Below, piece by piece: positions 32,401 to 44,818 of a stretch of 64,000 nt of DNA. The notes beneath the pieces were generated by a model. It saw only the letters and a list, made by a program, of their open reading frames with translations, ran no database searches and was not told where the DNA came from. The DNA is taken from NCBI GenBank assembly GCA_902729315.2, contig LR746271.1:3122001-3186000 (forward strand), given 5' to 3'. Position 1 is the stretch's first letter; every line of letters begins with the position of its first letter. Position numbers and translations under genes: made by a program. Source of the DNA: Spirodela intermedia. Taxonomy: Eukaryota > Streptophyta > Magnoliopsida > Alismatales > Araceae.

Positions 32401-32848
32401 CAAATATATAATAATATCAAATTTAGAAACAATGAGTACCTTTCTTGCATATGTACAACCATTCTTTACCCCACAATCAAGTAGTCACTAATGATATGAA
32501 AGAGGAGTGACACACACGTGCCCCCATCGGTCCATAGCCACTTGATCCCCTACTCATGGCTCTGCCTTGATTGTGCTTATGACCCACTTACGAGCTCGAT
32601 TAGTTGTTGGGTCCCCGTTCCCTTTATTTATTTTTTTATTTTATTTTTATTTTCTTTATTTATCTCAAAAATTAAATTATAAAAAGTATATAAATTTATA
32701 TAAAATCACATAATTAACTAAAAAAGCACATTAATCAACTAAAAACTACTATTCACAATTTAACATAAATATAAATTTATTTATCATGAGTTAAGGCTAA
32801 AACTATATTATTTATTAATTATTAACTCATGATAATGAAGACTTACCA
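29485..32848 (+). repeat. Older solo LTR of the same family, split by a nested insertion
   Basis: Left half 29485-30048 (starts TGATGTGACTTAGTCA) aligns with the first third of the intact copy; right half 31683/31688-32848 (ends GACTTACCA) aligns with its remainder. Together they make one LTR interrupted by the copy at 30049-31682. Outer flanks cctta (29480-29484) and ccttc (32849-32853) match at 4 of 5 bases. Its sequence is strongly AT-shifted relative to the inserted copy. Confidence 0.75.
30049..31682 (+). repeat. Intact, GC-rich solo LTR nested in an older copy
   Basis: About 1,634 bp, starts TGACATGACTCAG and ends GAAGACTTATCA (TG...CA). It is flanked by perfect 5-bp duplications gtaat at 30044-30048 and 31683-31687. 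There is no internal retrotransposon sequence, hence a solo LTR left by recombination. It is the least decayed member of its family in the window: CpG-rich, with the motif tttagtcccacatcgg near 31,211. It is about 100 bp shorter than copy A; a segment corresponding to about 32,235-32,345 of the older copy is missing. The long open frames inside it (for example 30714-31133) are not recognised as proteins. Confidence 0.85.
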
Positions 32849-35800
32849 CCTTCCTTGCCTCTTAGCCATACGGCTTATAGCCAACTATTTGTCCCCTCCT
32901 CTAGAGGAGTTTCCACCGTCCTTTTTTGTTCCTCCAATTTGAAAATCTCTCATTTTATTTCAATTTAACTTTTTTTTTCTTCTTTTTCGTGTTTAGTCTT
33001 TGAGTCTTGTTTTCCACTCCAATTCTTGCTAAAAATTACTTTTTAAGGATAACCATTCAATAGTAAGTAACATATTTTCATTTCAAATTTTAGATTAATC
33101 AAACAAGTATATGCGAAGAAATCATAATTTCCAGATCATTGTTCATTTAGTTATATTTTTTCTTGATTTTTCCTTGTATTTTTTCGATTTTTCTGATCAG
33201 TTCATCTGCTTATTGTAGTTCTCTAAGCATTTCCCATATTTTTCAAGCATTTTCACGGTTTTCCAAGTATTTCCCATTATTTTCTGCTGTCTTTTTCCCA
33301 TGAATCTAGCAAGTTAACCAATGGATGACATGATTTGACCTTGGGTCACCCACGCAACAAGCAAGTCAATCGTTGAAGCAATGCTCACCAAACTAGGGCT
33401 CCACCAAAGGTTAGTCCCACATCAGTTATTCCTACAACTTTCACATGAATATAAGTCTAAGTTTACATAAGCTATCAATTCCCTTGTCCCAAAAATAAAA
33501 TGGACAAGACCACTTGAGGAGAAGAGTAGACAGGTGGTCCGCCCTCATGCACATGTATGAGGAGATCATACCTTACCCCATGAATTGATTTGGCCTAGTG
33601 ATGTGGAAGAGGATTGACACACATGTGCTCTACATGGGTTCCTTGAACCACTTAAGTCTAGCTTGTGGTTCCCTTGACCTAGGTCCACTTGCTCAAGCAA
33701 TCAACCACCCAAGTACCTTAGGGCCCAATGGAGAGAGGTCAAACTTTGACAATAGTTGACTTGAATCATCATTGTATAATGAGTTTATGAAATAGCTTTC
33801 AAATATTTCTTTGAAGCATGCAATAGCTTCATTTTGACAAATCTAATAGTTTCTTCATTTGAGTGTGAATGAATGTGATAAATTACTTTCTTCTTTCAGA
33901 TTTAGTATGTTCTTCATGAGACCCATCCTTATATTCTCCCATATTTTTCTGTCTTTTAATCACCTGAAAAATAGTCATGAAAATTTAAATTTCTTTCTAT
34001 TACTCTATTGGTATGTCAATAATCTTTGTTTATTCTTCAATTTGAAGTTTGTCATTCTCATGTTATATCCTAGATACTTTCTCTAGATAATGATAAATAT
34101 CAGTGGATACTTTTACTTTTAAGGTCAGCTTAAACAAGGTCATTGAGCTTGCCATTTTGCCCACATATTCTACTAACGTGTTATTATCTAGAATGTATGC
34201 ATTGACTTCCAACCATTTCTTGCTTTGAGGTTTGTTGCTCTCTCATAAATTGTGCATGAAGCTTGATCTAGAGATACATTATTTATCAACAATCGTCTTT
34301 ACTTCTAGGGTTGAGTCAAAGTTTTGCCTATTTAGTATGTCATTTCTCCACATATTTTGTTGATGTGTTACTATCTAGGGTATGTGACAAAGACTTCTCT
34401 CCTTTTGTGATGATTTCACATAAATGCTTCATTTTTGCTGATGGGTAGGTCTCGAGTTTGAATATTACCTTAGACATTGATCCTCAGATATTTCTTCATA
34501 TTTCTCTAATCAATTTTCCAATGTGCCGTTGCTAAGGTCCTGATTCAACTCCCTACTTGTTCATGATTTTTAAGTATTATGGCTGTTGAGAGTTTCATCT
34601 TTTAGTTATTTGTCCTAAGTTCAAATCATGCACCTCATTTCATATGTTTTAATTTTTCATGTATTTCTTAATCTTTCAGAAACTTTGTCAAATATGTTGA
34701 CATTTGTTTTTATGTACTTATGTATAAACTTTGACGATGTATTGTATTTAATATGAAAATATCTCAAGGAGATATCTCCTTGGATTCTTTGTTAGCTATA
34801 GGATAATTCAAGCATCATCAATCTATACTTCGAATATTTCTCAAAGACATCAAACTTATAACATATGTTTTTATGAAATCAATGTACAGTTTAGTAAATT
34901 TTAGATAAACATTCTAAAATATTATGTGAATTCATTTTCATTTAAAATTGTGAAAACCTTGGGCATCTATAGAAAGGAGATAAATGGAGTAGTCATCTTA
35001 TTACATCACTTGTTCTTGACATCTGGCATGGTCAGTTGCTCAGCCATAAGGCGTAGGATTCACTGTTGGATTGTGGAGCATCTGAAGATGGTGCTGCAAA
35101 AGAGGTAGATCGACTGGGTGCCTTTGATAGAACCCCTTCTTTGTAAATGGGCCGAGATTGGTTGGGATGTCAACACAAGTCTAGTAATACACAAATTTTC
35201 TTATAATAAAAATTAAAAACAGAGGAGAATACAAGCAAAGGAAGATGAAAGAAAATGAGATAAAGAGAGAAGAAAGGATTATAGATGGATTCTCCTTGTT
35301 GACACATTGAAACTATCTATCTCCTAGCATTCCTGAAGAATACACCAAATTAATCATAAACTCTACTCGTGTCTCAGCACTCATTTATATTATCGGTGGG
35401 CCCTTGGTCGTGGCCCTCATCCCCTACGTCCCACATCTATCATCCACCTCCACGATCTACCATTTCTTTTAGATAGTCTTCAACAATCGTTGGTTGACTT
35501 TTTAATAGAATGGTGGGAACCCTCTATCTCTCGAGTCCATTTCTGATGTGGATGAGATGATCGATTGAGGATCTCAGCAGCCTCACCGCTAGAGGGGGCA
35601 GGGCAAGGTCACTGTAGCAGGAGCAGGTGTGATGTGGCATCTACTTCGGACATGATGGCCTTCCCGTCATCAAGTTAGAGCACCTCTGGAGCCTAGAGAA
35701 GCCAGAGCCAGATGAGTGGAGCTTGCAGTATTTGTCCGGCAGATAGAACATTGGTGGGCCGTCAAGGACCAGCTAGCCATCCAAGCCTTCTAGCATGGCC

Positions 35801-36030
35801 AGATCCTTGAGGGTAGCATATAGGCAGCTGTCCAGCATCACCGTGACATTACACGCCAACATGTGAAGCCCAAAGATTGGTTCAGTTGGAGAAACAGAAG
35901 GACTTGTTAGCTACCGCAATTGAGATGGAGGAAGCCCTCTCCTGACATGGAGAGGGAATGATGAAGACAATCACTTCATGTTTATTGTGATGTCACTCTC
36001 AGCCCTCTCATCTATTGGGTCCTAACAATT
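32849..36030. repeat. Retroelement-derived intergenic DNA
   Basis: No gene. The stretch 33,400-33,760 (ttagtcccacatcag, then the order of short motifs seen in the LTR family at 31,211-31,450) looks like a distant relative of the solo LTRs. From about 35,540 to 35,990 a more GC-rich block of broken frames may be gag-like sequence, but no domain can be named. Confidence 0.4.
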
Positions 36031-36050
36031 GGTATCAGAGCACCCCATGC
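36031..36050 (+). other. Retrotransposon primer-binding site
   Basis: ttggtatcagagcacc follows cctaacaa, an LTR-end-like sequence, and is the standard complement to the 3' end of plant initiator tRNA-Met. It marks the 5' end of the internal region of an otherwise unrecognisable element. Confidence 0.55.
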
Positions 36051-38314
36051 TCTTTGCTTCAGAAATATGACTCCTAAATAGGCAAATAATCGTGTCAATG
36101 CCCTTAAGAAGGATGTCAACAAGCTACACAAAACACATGCGTACCCACTAATGGTGGGCAGACATGGGTACGAACCTGCCTGGGGAATAGGAGGCAAAAT
36201 TGAAACCTTTTTTCACTATAATTGATGAAAATATTTCACTCCAAATTTCTTCAGCACACATTTATGTCCGAAAAGTTATAGTTTTGGCTTCTATTATCAT
36301 TAAGGTTGTCTTCTATTGCATAAGGCAGGCCATTAGATGATTGTATACGCTCCTAATCTTGGATTAAAGGCATTCTTTGAGTTTTTTTGCACTGTGTTGC
36401 ATTGTATACCCACTCTTTGATGTTTTAGTTTTTTTTATCCTATTAGTTTTTATAGAGATTTTTCTGCCTTTCGATTCAGTTAGATTGGCCTTCATATCCT
36501 TGCTTTGTTTCAGTTCTGGAGGTTGACTAGTTCACTATTATAATCGTTTATAGTTCCTCAATAAAGCAGCAACTAAATATAATATTAGAGAAGATGATTC
36601 TATCATTTTCCTCCACCCCTTGTGACAGGATTATAGGTGAGCATAAAGGCCAAATCATCTTCAATAGCAGTTCTATTAGGCCATGCAAAGTTAGTGACTT
36701 TTCTTCCCTGTACCCCATCACTCTAGAATCATAATGGCCTTAGACGAGTGCCTCCCAACTCCTTTGCTAGAAGAGATTTATTACAGATCTCAAAATAAAT
36801 TGCATGTATATCTCCTTTGTTAGGCATTAGCACTTGTTTTAAGGTGTGGAAAAGCTATCTTCTAATCGGACTTTGAAGATAGACGTTTCTATATTCCTAA
36901 TCCAAACATCATCACTAATGATAAACTGATCTACCTCATCTTGATGTTTGTCTTTCCAGCATTCTAATATTCTAAAAAACTTATGCAAATTTTACAAAAG
37001 GATTGAAGAAAAAATGAAAATCCCTTGTCTCACTCTTCATGTCGTTAATTGTAAAAGCATAAATGAAAGAATAAATTATTTTATATTTTTATTGGCTTGT
37101 AATAGGTTCCATCTCTATTTTCATTTCCTCCCTATAATAGATTTCAAAATAAGATCCAAAAAACCTTCTTTCGTTATTTCCCCCATTTTATTTGTTAATA
37201 TATATATATATATTCTCTCTCTTCTTTCCAAAGTTGTGTAAGCTGAAAATAATCCTAGATATCAAGTTCTACCTCAAGATGTGTAATTATCCTTGAATTT
37301 CCCTTTTCTATTTTACATATACATCACATATATTCTACAATTTCCACCATTTTATATTTTTTAAATTATTCACCCTATCTTCATTTCTTCCTTTCTCACT
37401 CTTTTCTCTCTTCTTAGTTTAGACATGGACCATGATGTGAGAATTTCCAGCAACTGTCACTATATTAAATAGTTGAATGGTTCCTTCTGCATTCTTAGCT
37501 ATTCAAATTTTACAAAGATTTTGGTTGGTTGTTCTCAAACATTCAATAATAAGAAATGTGCTTGCACAAATCATACGTGGCAATTTAATATGTGGATGTT
37601 TACATTGGAGGCCTAAATAATTTTTACATGATCAGGATAACACACAGGACGAAATGAAATGAACACTTACAAACTTCCAAAGTTATTAAAGGTTCTTATG
37701 CTTGCTTCATATTATTCTCTCTCAAATGATTACCAACTAAAATTCATGGGTTTAGCAAAAAACTCTTTGGATGATAGATTTTAGCTGTCCTCACTTAAAA
37801 ATATCAAAAGACGATTTACAAATTGATTCTCAACATGAGAAATTGAGATTTATTAATTTTGAGAATGTTTTGGATGCCCGAGGAAGTTTTTGACTAAGTT
37901 GGGCTTTTAGAAAAATATTGATGATAGATTTTAGAACGAGTAAGCTAGATTTTATCAATCATTGCACATGATTTTAAAACTCATATAATGTTCTATTATT
38001 TAGCCTAAAAATCCGACTAATGGATTTAAAATTTTCAAGATTTAACTAGTCAAAGTTCGTTTGGGTCAACACGTTTACTTACCAACAATATGTACCATCA
38101 AGTTGACAGTTTAGTGTGCTTTTGAAAAAGTCATTGTGGAAACATGACAATGTGATATTTTAAAAACTTTTCTTCAAAATATTATTTTTTCATACGCTCT
38201 CTGCAGTGGACAGACACCCAAAATGCCGGTGCACGTGGTGAAGCCAAACTAGAACGGCCAAGAATAGAAAGAAAATTGTGTGCCTTGATTGCTAAAAGAG
38301 TCTGAAAAAGTTCA

Positions 38315-38318
<4 letters not shown>
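36051..38318. other. Intergenic, AT-rich, no supported gene
   Basis: No conserved coding motif on either strand. Short TA repeats occur near 37,200. Probably old retroelement and intergenic DNA downstream of the MRF gene. Confidence 0.45.

Positions 38319-38380
<62 letters not shown>
38319..38380. repeat. (CT)n microsatellite
   Basis: Perfect CT dinucleotide run of about 31 units, about 270 bp beyond the MRF stop codon. Confidence 0.95.
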
Positions 38381-38383
<3 letters not shown>

Positions 38384-38651
38384 ACAGAGCTACTGTAATG
38401 CCATTCAAATTTAGAACCATCCAGCTCCACCAAGCATCGATCAAAGTGACCCATAAGAAGTTGAGGAGAAAGTCCGTTTTACCATTAAGCGCCGTGGACA
38501 CTTGACAAAAAGAGCTTCTGAAAAACCCAATCACATGAAACTTGGTTTGACTGTCTCATGAAATCCCCACCTCTTGAAGCTTTCAGACAACAAACGAGGA
38601 AGAGTGACTGCTCATAGGATGATCATACATAGCGTCCCCAGAACGCACCAT

Positions 38652-41600
38652 TCAAGTACTCGCAGCAGTGGCCGAAGAAGGCATAGCAGGAAGAAAGGAA
38701 GGCAACAGCCAACCGTTTTCCTTTGCTCGCTCCACATAGGACAGAAACTTCACCCGGGCGTTGGGTATGTCAAGAGCCAGGTCATCAAGTGAATCCCTAA
38801 CCCTAGAGAAGCCCTTGGTGATCTGGTTGATGGTGATCAGCCCTTCGCCAAAGCACTCCTGGAGGAGATCCAAAATCCGATCGTTCTTCTTTTCCATTGC
38901 CATGACCAGTGCTTTCTTCACAACCTCATGGTTGAAGAACGGCATCCCTAGATCTCGAATGCACTGGCAGGCCTCCCCTACATCACCTCCGCTTTCGTAC
39001 TCCTCCAGTAGCTTTGTTATCTTGTCCTTGGCGTCCTCTACAGCCCAACCGGTGCCACCTCCCCAGCATCTTAGGAGCCGCTCCCCAGCATGGCTGGCTG
39101 AGGCCAGAGTGCGGGCCACATGAACAGTCTCACTCCCACTGCAGTTTGGTGGAAGCTTGGAGCCAATCTCCTCCAGATTAAGGGGGACCAAGATGTCATC
39201 TATCACCGCCCTGGCAAGAAACAGAGCCAGTTCATTGGAGGCATCGAGTATATCCAATGCTGTATCCTCCGCAGATTCCAGAAGCATTATGAAACCGTTC
39301 ATGATGTCCTCTGTCGAAAATGTATCTTCCTGGAGCGCCGATAGCAGAACAGAAGCCATCTCCCTCTCCCTGTTCTTCCTGTCCATGGCGAGCGTTATCA
39401 GTTTCTTTAGGAAGATGGGGTTGTATTCTGGAGCAGCAAGGTCTTCCAGACTACGAAGGAGCTCAGGAATGTCATCAGAGAGGAAATATTCATTGATGAT
39501 GACGACGGCCTCTTCCTTGTAACGCATCAACTTCTCATCTTCCCCAGTCGTGTACTCTCCTCCCACTGGAGCAGAAGACTTCAGAAGTGACGGCTCAAGC
39601 CAGCCCTCTGACAAAACTCTTGGAACCAGCGACTCAAATGTGGATTTTGCGGAGGGAACATCAAGGGAAAGATCATCAAGGCTTTCGGCAAGCCTAGCAA
39701 AACCCTTGGCCATCTGACTCGAGCTGATCACACATTCTTCACCAGATTCCTTTAAAAGCTTCAGGATAAGTGGCTCTGATGTGGGAATCTCGAGGGCAAG
39801 GATGAGGGCTTTCTTTACGACCTCATGATGGAAGAATGGAACCCCCAGCTCCCGTATGCATCGACAGGCCTCCACCGTATCACCGTTCTCAAGGTATTCA
39901 CGCAACAGATCTGCAATTTTCCTCTTGACCTCTTCTACAGTCACATGGGTGCTGCCGCCCCATCGTGATTCCACTAATTCCGCATGGTGAGGAGCAGATA
40001 GGTAGCTCTTTTCAGCGGTCTGGATGACCTGGAGGCCCTTGGGTGATTCAGAGACCTTCCTTGCATTAGTGAGGAAAGCCGGAGGCAGGATGTCATCAAC
40101 AATTGCCCGTGCAATGAACAAAGCCAGAACATCAACCGCATCAACTATGTCTAGTGCTAGATCTTCAACTGACTCCATAAGCATCGTAAATCCTTGGCTA
40201 ATCTGAGAAGAATTTATAGCATCTGCATATAGAGAAGACAAGAGAACAGAAGCCATTTCTTTCTCTTTGTCATGTCTATCCATTGCCGTGGACACAAGTC
40301 TCTTCACAAAGTAGTGGTGGTACTCATCAGACTGCAGATCTCGGAGATCAGAAGCAGCAAGCCCAACATCACCAGTACTGAAATATTCCTCAATGATTGG
40401 AACAATAGCCTTTTTATATTCATCTAGAGGTGTAGAAACGGTAGCACCTACAAGCTCGTATGGTTCCTGAAATCAGAGAGGGCATTTAAATCAAAATTAT
40501 TAAAATCATCCAGAAATAGACCACTTTCACAAAATTTGGTCTTTGTTCTGTTCTGTCTGCTATAAGGGATATAGGATGCAGCTGCCATAATAAACAGATC
40601 ATATTAACTCCAACTGGATTCTACTTTTACCAAATGATAAACTAATAAATGACCGTACCTGGTTCCCAAAGAGGAGGGGAATTCATACCTCACAACTGTC
40701 ATAATTTGGATCATTCCGGTCAAGATGTGAATCAGCATCAGTATCAAGTAGTTTACCCCATGTCCCTTTCCCACCAGCGCCATCTATTTATCAACATTTC
40801 AAAACAAAAACGGATAAATTCAACATCAGGGATCCACAATCATTTTAATCCTGCAAAGAACTGAAACTGAAGCAACTTTGCATTGGACCCGAAAGTATTA
40901 TGAGAGTGATGATAATTATCAAAGGAAAGTCAGCCTCCCCTAGATGGGGAACCACTTAACAACCATGGAACACAGTGCTCCCCTATTATGGTTGCCAATT
41001 AACAACCATGGAACCCGAGGCCCACCTACCTGCCTTGCCACCTATCAACTAGAGAACACTAGTCTCCCTAGCCTCCTCGCCACTTTAACATTAACTGTTA
41101 GAAATTCTGTAAAGAGTTGATTTAAGCAATTTTTGCCAGATGGTCTGAAGTGACTTCTAGAGATATGCCTAACATGAGAACTAAATTCAGAATATAAATC
41201 GACACCTAAACTTAATCATTAGATAGAATTTGGAAGAAACTCAAGGAAGTAATATAATATGCATGGCACTGAACTTGTAACTGAGAAGTTAACAATTTTT
41301 GCATGAAAACCTACTGTACTAAGAAGTCAACAATCAGAAACAAGATGAAAGCTTCCTGTTTGAAACAATAGGAATTGCCATAGATTTTCCCTGGGTAGCT
41401 CTTGTACCATACTCACAAAATCCAAAATAAACTGAATCAAACAAGCTACAAAAAGAAAAAAAAAGAGATAATCGAAAAGTAAAAATAAATAAATAAATAA
41501 ATAATAAAGAGGGAATAGAGAACCGTTCCAACCAAATATAACGATTGAACTTGCCTATGTGAAATTCATTTTCAAGGAGCACAAAAGATAAGAATGGTAA

Positions 41601-44213
41601 AGATATTTCAAAATGCTACAAAGAAAAAGCGGCAGTACTTGCAATAAATCTTAATATTCCCTATCACCATTGTCACATACTGACACAAACTTGCATCAAC
41701 CGGATGCCTGATCTATAACAAGAACTCCACATTTCATCAATGAAGACTGCTTCTCTGTAGAGGGGGTATCAAACTAGCTCCGGTACTAATGTGAGCATGC
41801 ACATGGGCTTCTAGTAGCATATCCCATAACAGAAAACAGAAGACGAGAGCAAACATCTTCATTGAGTTCAAAGACGAATTTTACAGCGCCAAATGAAATA
41901 CCCAGTAATGTAATCAAAATTGTTCTTTAAATAACGACAAGCCGGTGCAAGTGTGTAGGTGGACAATGCGACTATAATTTGCAAAGAAAGGAGCAGAATG
42001 GCCAAGGAGCTTTTTGAGCTGTTATCCTTGTCAACCATAAGGTGGATAAGAAAAGGTCAACTTTCCTCAGATTCATGTTGGACTCAAAATCAATAAAAGC
42101 TCTGGTTTGTTGTGCCTTTTCAAAAAAGTACTCGTGGTGGTCAGATCATATGACTTTCATCTTGGCCTCTCGGATGTTATGAAGAAGGTTAAGCTCGCAG
42201 GGTAGACAGAAAGATCCTGGAGATTTTCCCGCCAGGAAGTAGATCCAATTGAAGCCACCTTTGTATCTAGATTCCATTGATGCAAGTTGTTAATTTCTGT
42301 AATGAAGGAATACCTATACAAGACCTTAACTGTAAGGATTAGACACACTTTTATGGTGGAAAGTGAGAAGTAGAAGTCTATTTTCTTGCATCATTCACAT
42401 GTATTAAGAAGACTCATAAAAAAAACCCAGCGTAACAATGAAAAAGGAGCACTCTGAGCATCAGCAAATTAGCAAGCACTTGATATATATAGGGAGTCAG
42501 ACCAACAGGCAGACAGACACAAAGAGGGAGATGGAGGGAGGGAGATTTTAAAAGATATTCAGGTGATAAGAATGGTGACCTAGAAGTGTCTGATTATTTT
42601 TATTCTTTTGTCAAACAAGGTGTCATCTGAGACAGCAGAAAGCAAAATCAAATACGGAAAAATACCAGTGATCGAGATAAACACAACAGAACATCACAGA
42701 ATACAGACAAAGAAGCATAAGCCAAAGTAGACATCTGCACAAAAAATAATTAATGGAAGTAAAATCACCGTTCTAAGAGGAATGAAATAAAAATAGCTGC
42801 ACGCTCATCATATTCATTGGTACATAGGCGGAATATAGTTGAAAAACATATAAATGAAACCTCTTCATGATAGCATTTGTCATGACATTCAAGGATCAAA
42901 TGCCATGTTACATACTTTCCAGAGAAGTTAAACTAGATATAAGGAACTCCATCAGATAAAGAAATCTAGCATGTTATCTGGTGCATGGAGTAGAGAGAAC
43001 TAAACAAGGAGGATATGCCATCAAAATTTAGTACAAAAAATTGTCCGTAATGAGAACAACGAATATCTTATCAAAAGGAGAGTCATATATAATCAATTTC
43101 CACCCATTAATGCAAATCATAGTAATTATGAGAATCATATGGAGAATAATAAGTAAAAAAAGTAAAAATGATAAGTCGTAGAGCTGAATCTTTTCCTATG
43201 AAAAGAGAAGAGAACAGAATAAAAAACTGGTGAATGCAGAGCATTCGAGCCATCCAATCTATCTTAACACCATTATGGCCCTCCCTTTATTGTGCATGTT
43301 CACAAAAGCGAGAGTAGGAGTAATAAAGTGTTGAATTGATTCTGATCTTCCATTATCCATCCTCTAAAGATTTTTTCCTTCCCTTCCACATACAGGGACC
43401 TCGTCCTTCACATCTGTTAAGGCCATTGCAAAGACCTTGCTCCAATCATGCGCAGCTTATTATTGCCCAGTAAATCAAGCAGGATTCACAAACTTGACGT
43501 GTGGCTAACATGAAATCTCTTTTGATCAAAGGCTGCTCTACAGCAAGCAGAGGTAGCAACTATGCCACCAGCCAAGTCTGGAAACTATACGCCTTCAAAA
43601 AGCAGCATTCCTCACCAGTGAGGTTGCGTCCTTTCAGATTCCCCAGCTACTTGGAATCTGTTCCCTTCATAAAAATATATATGTTCTCAACTAATCATCA
43701 GTTATTCACAAACACTGGAACTAGTTTACCAACAGAACCCTATTAGTTCTCCATAAAATCCAGAAAATTTTCTCGCCGAACTCAATAATTTCGGGCCAAA
43801 CCCCGCAAAACACTCATACGAAGGGAAATGCGGGTAAGGTGGCCTGATTCAACGTTTGTATAGCACAAAACATGCGGAAATACCACTCGAGCGCAATGAG
43901 ACGAGCAATCGAGGAAACGTCGCAAATAACAAGCCAGAGGAAAAAGTCGATAAAAATTAATGGAAGAGTGCTACGATCGCTAACCTTTCTTCACGCGCAC
44001 TACCTTGCCCGAGTGCGACCGTCGCACATGCCGGACGGCGGCTCCCTTTACATTCGCCTTCGAGCCGCCCGTCGCCTCCTTGAAGTGGTGCTCAGGGAGC
44101 ATTGTGGATGGCGATCTCGGGGACGAGGATAGTCCCTCCGCGTTCTGCACGGCGATCTTCAGCAACTCTCTCTGCTCTTCAGTCAGGAATCCCTCATTGC
44201 CGTTCTCCGCCAT
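38652..44213 (-). CDS. MRF: MA3 domain-containing translation regulatory factor (MRF), complete, three exons
   Basis: Plant PDCD4-like protein with four MA3 repeats. Such proteins bind eIF4A and, in Arabidopsis, couple TOR/S6K signalling to translation under dark or starvation. Coding exons in transcript order: 44213-43985, 40783-40689, 40466-38652; they total 2,139 nt, or 712 residues, in frame. Exon 1 carries MAENGNEGFLTEEQRELLKIA and VRHVRRSHSGKVVRVKK, exon 2 DGAGGKGTWGKLLDTDAD, DRNDPNYDS. The MA3 repeats lie at about 120-235, 285-400, 420-535 and 585-700 (EYKKAIVPIIEEYFSTGD; KIADLLREYLENGD; EAVVIINEYFLSDD; KITKLLEEYESGGD). Repeats 1/3 and 2/4 are most alike, as is usual in this family. 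The RRSHS motif could be a basophilic (S6K-type) kinase site; this is an inference. Intron 1 is about 3.2 kb. The start is the ATG at 44,213, not the GTG a few codons upstream. Confidence 0.93.
40784..43984 (-). other. Intron 1 of the MRF gene
   Basis: About 3.2 kb of AT-rich DNA between a GTTAGC donor and a TAAATAG acceptor on the minus strand. No coding exon or mobile-element domain is seen inside. Confidence 0.7.
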
Positions 44214-44661
44214 ACCTCCCACCACTCCAGAAAATCAACCAGCTCACCGTCCCAAGGGGAGAGAGAAATCCAACGTGAGAGACCGAGGACAGAGACGAAT
44301 GACCCTCACGAAACACGAGCACCCCTCGCTCAGGCAAGCATTGCAAGGAGCCTCTCCCTGTCCGTTCCACCGCGGCACCGTCCTATCCTCCACGCCAGCC
44401 TCCCCCCGGAATCTCCGCCCAAGACCGGTGGAGGGGAAGGGAAGACAGGCGGAAACCTAGGGACCAGCCGAGGGCGGCGCAGTGACTGGGCAATCTCTCT
44501 CTCTCTCTCGCTCGCTAGCGCCGCTGGAATCAGAAGGGTCTGAACCGGAGAGGAGTGTGAAGATCGTCGGTTCAACACACGTCAGCAAGCCCCCCACCCC
44601 CCCCCCCAGTCTAGGTATTGTTCCGTGGCAACGTACACAGTGAGTTACCAATTATAGTTTA

Positions 44662-44818
44662 CCACGTCAAGATTCTGTGGAGCAGTATCATACGTGGCGA
44701 CCTTTCAATGGGTTGGTTCAGCTTGGGATTAGATCGGGTGGAGCGATCTTTCTGTTTTTGAATGACTTGCTTACGTGGCACTCTGTGGCGGTTTTCTTCC
44801 CCCAGGACGTGACGTGGC
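44662..44818. promoter_or_regulatory. ACGT-core element cluster upstream of the MRF gene
   Basis: ACGTGGC occurs at 44692-44698, 44773-44779 and 44812-44818, with CACGTC near 44,663 and an ACGTGAC overlap near 44,808. These are the ABRE/G-box-like cores bound by plant bZIP factors. They lie 450-610 bp upstream of the MRF ATG. Function is inferred from motif clustering only. Confidence 0.45.

Noticed and set aside
24868-32848. Regularly spaced repeat array, as in a CRISPR or satellite
   Set aside because: The repeated units are three long LTR copies, one nested, not short repeats with spacers.
36140-36195. Possible tRNA 3' half (ggtacgaacctgcc)
   Set aside because: No matching acceptor stem, anticodon arm or D arm can be placed around it.
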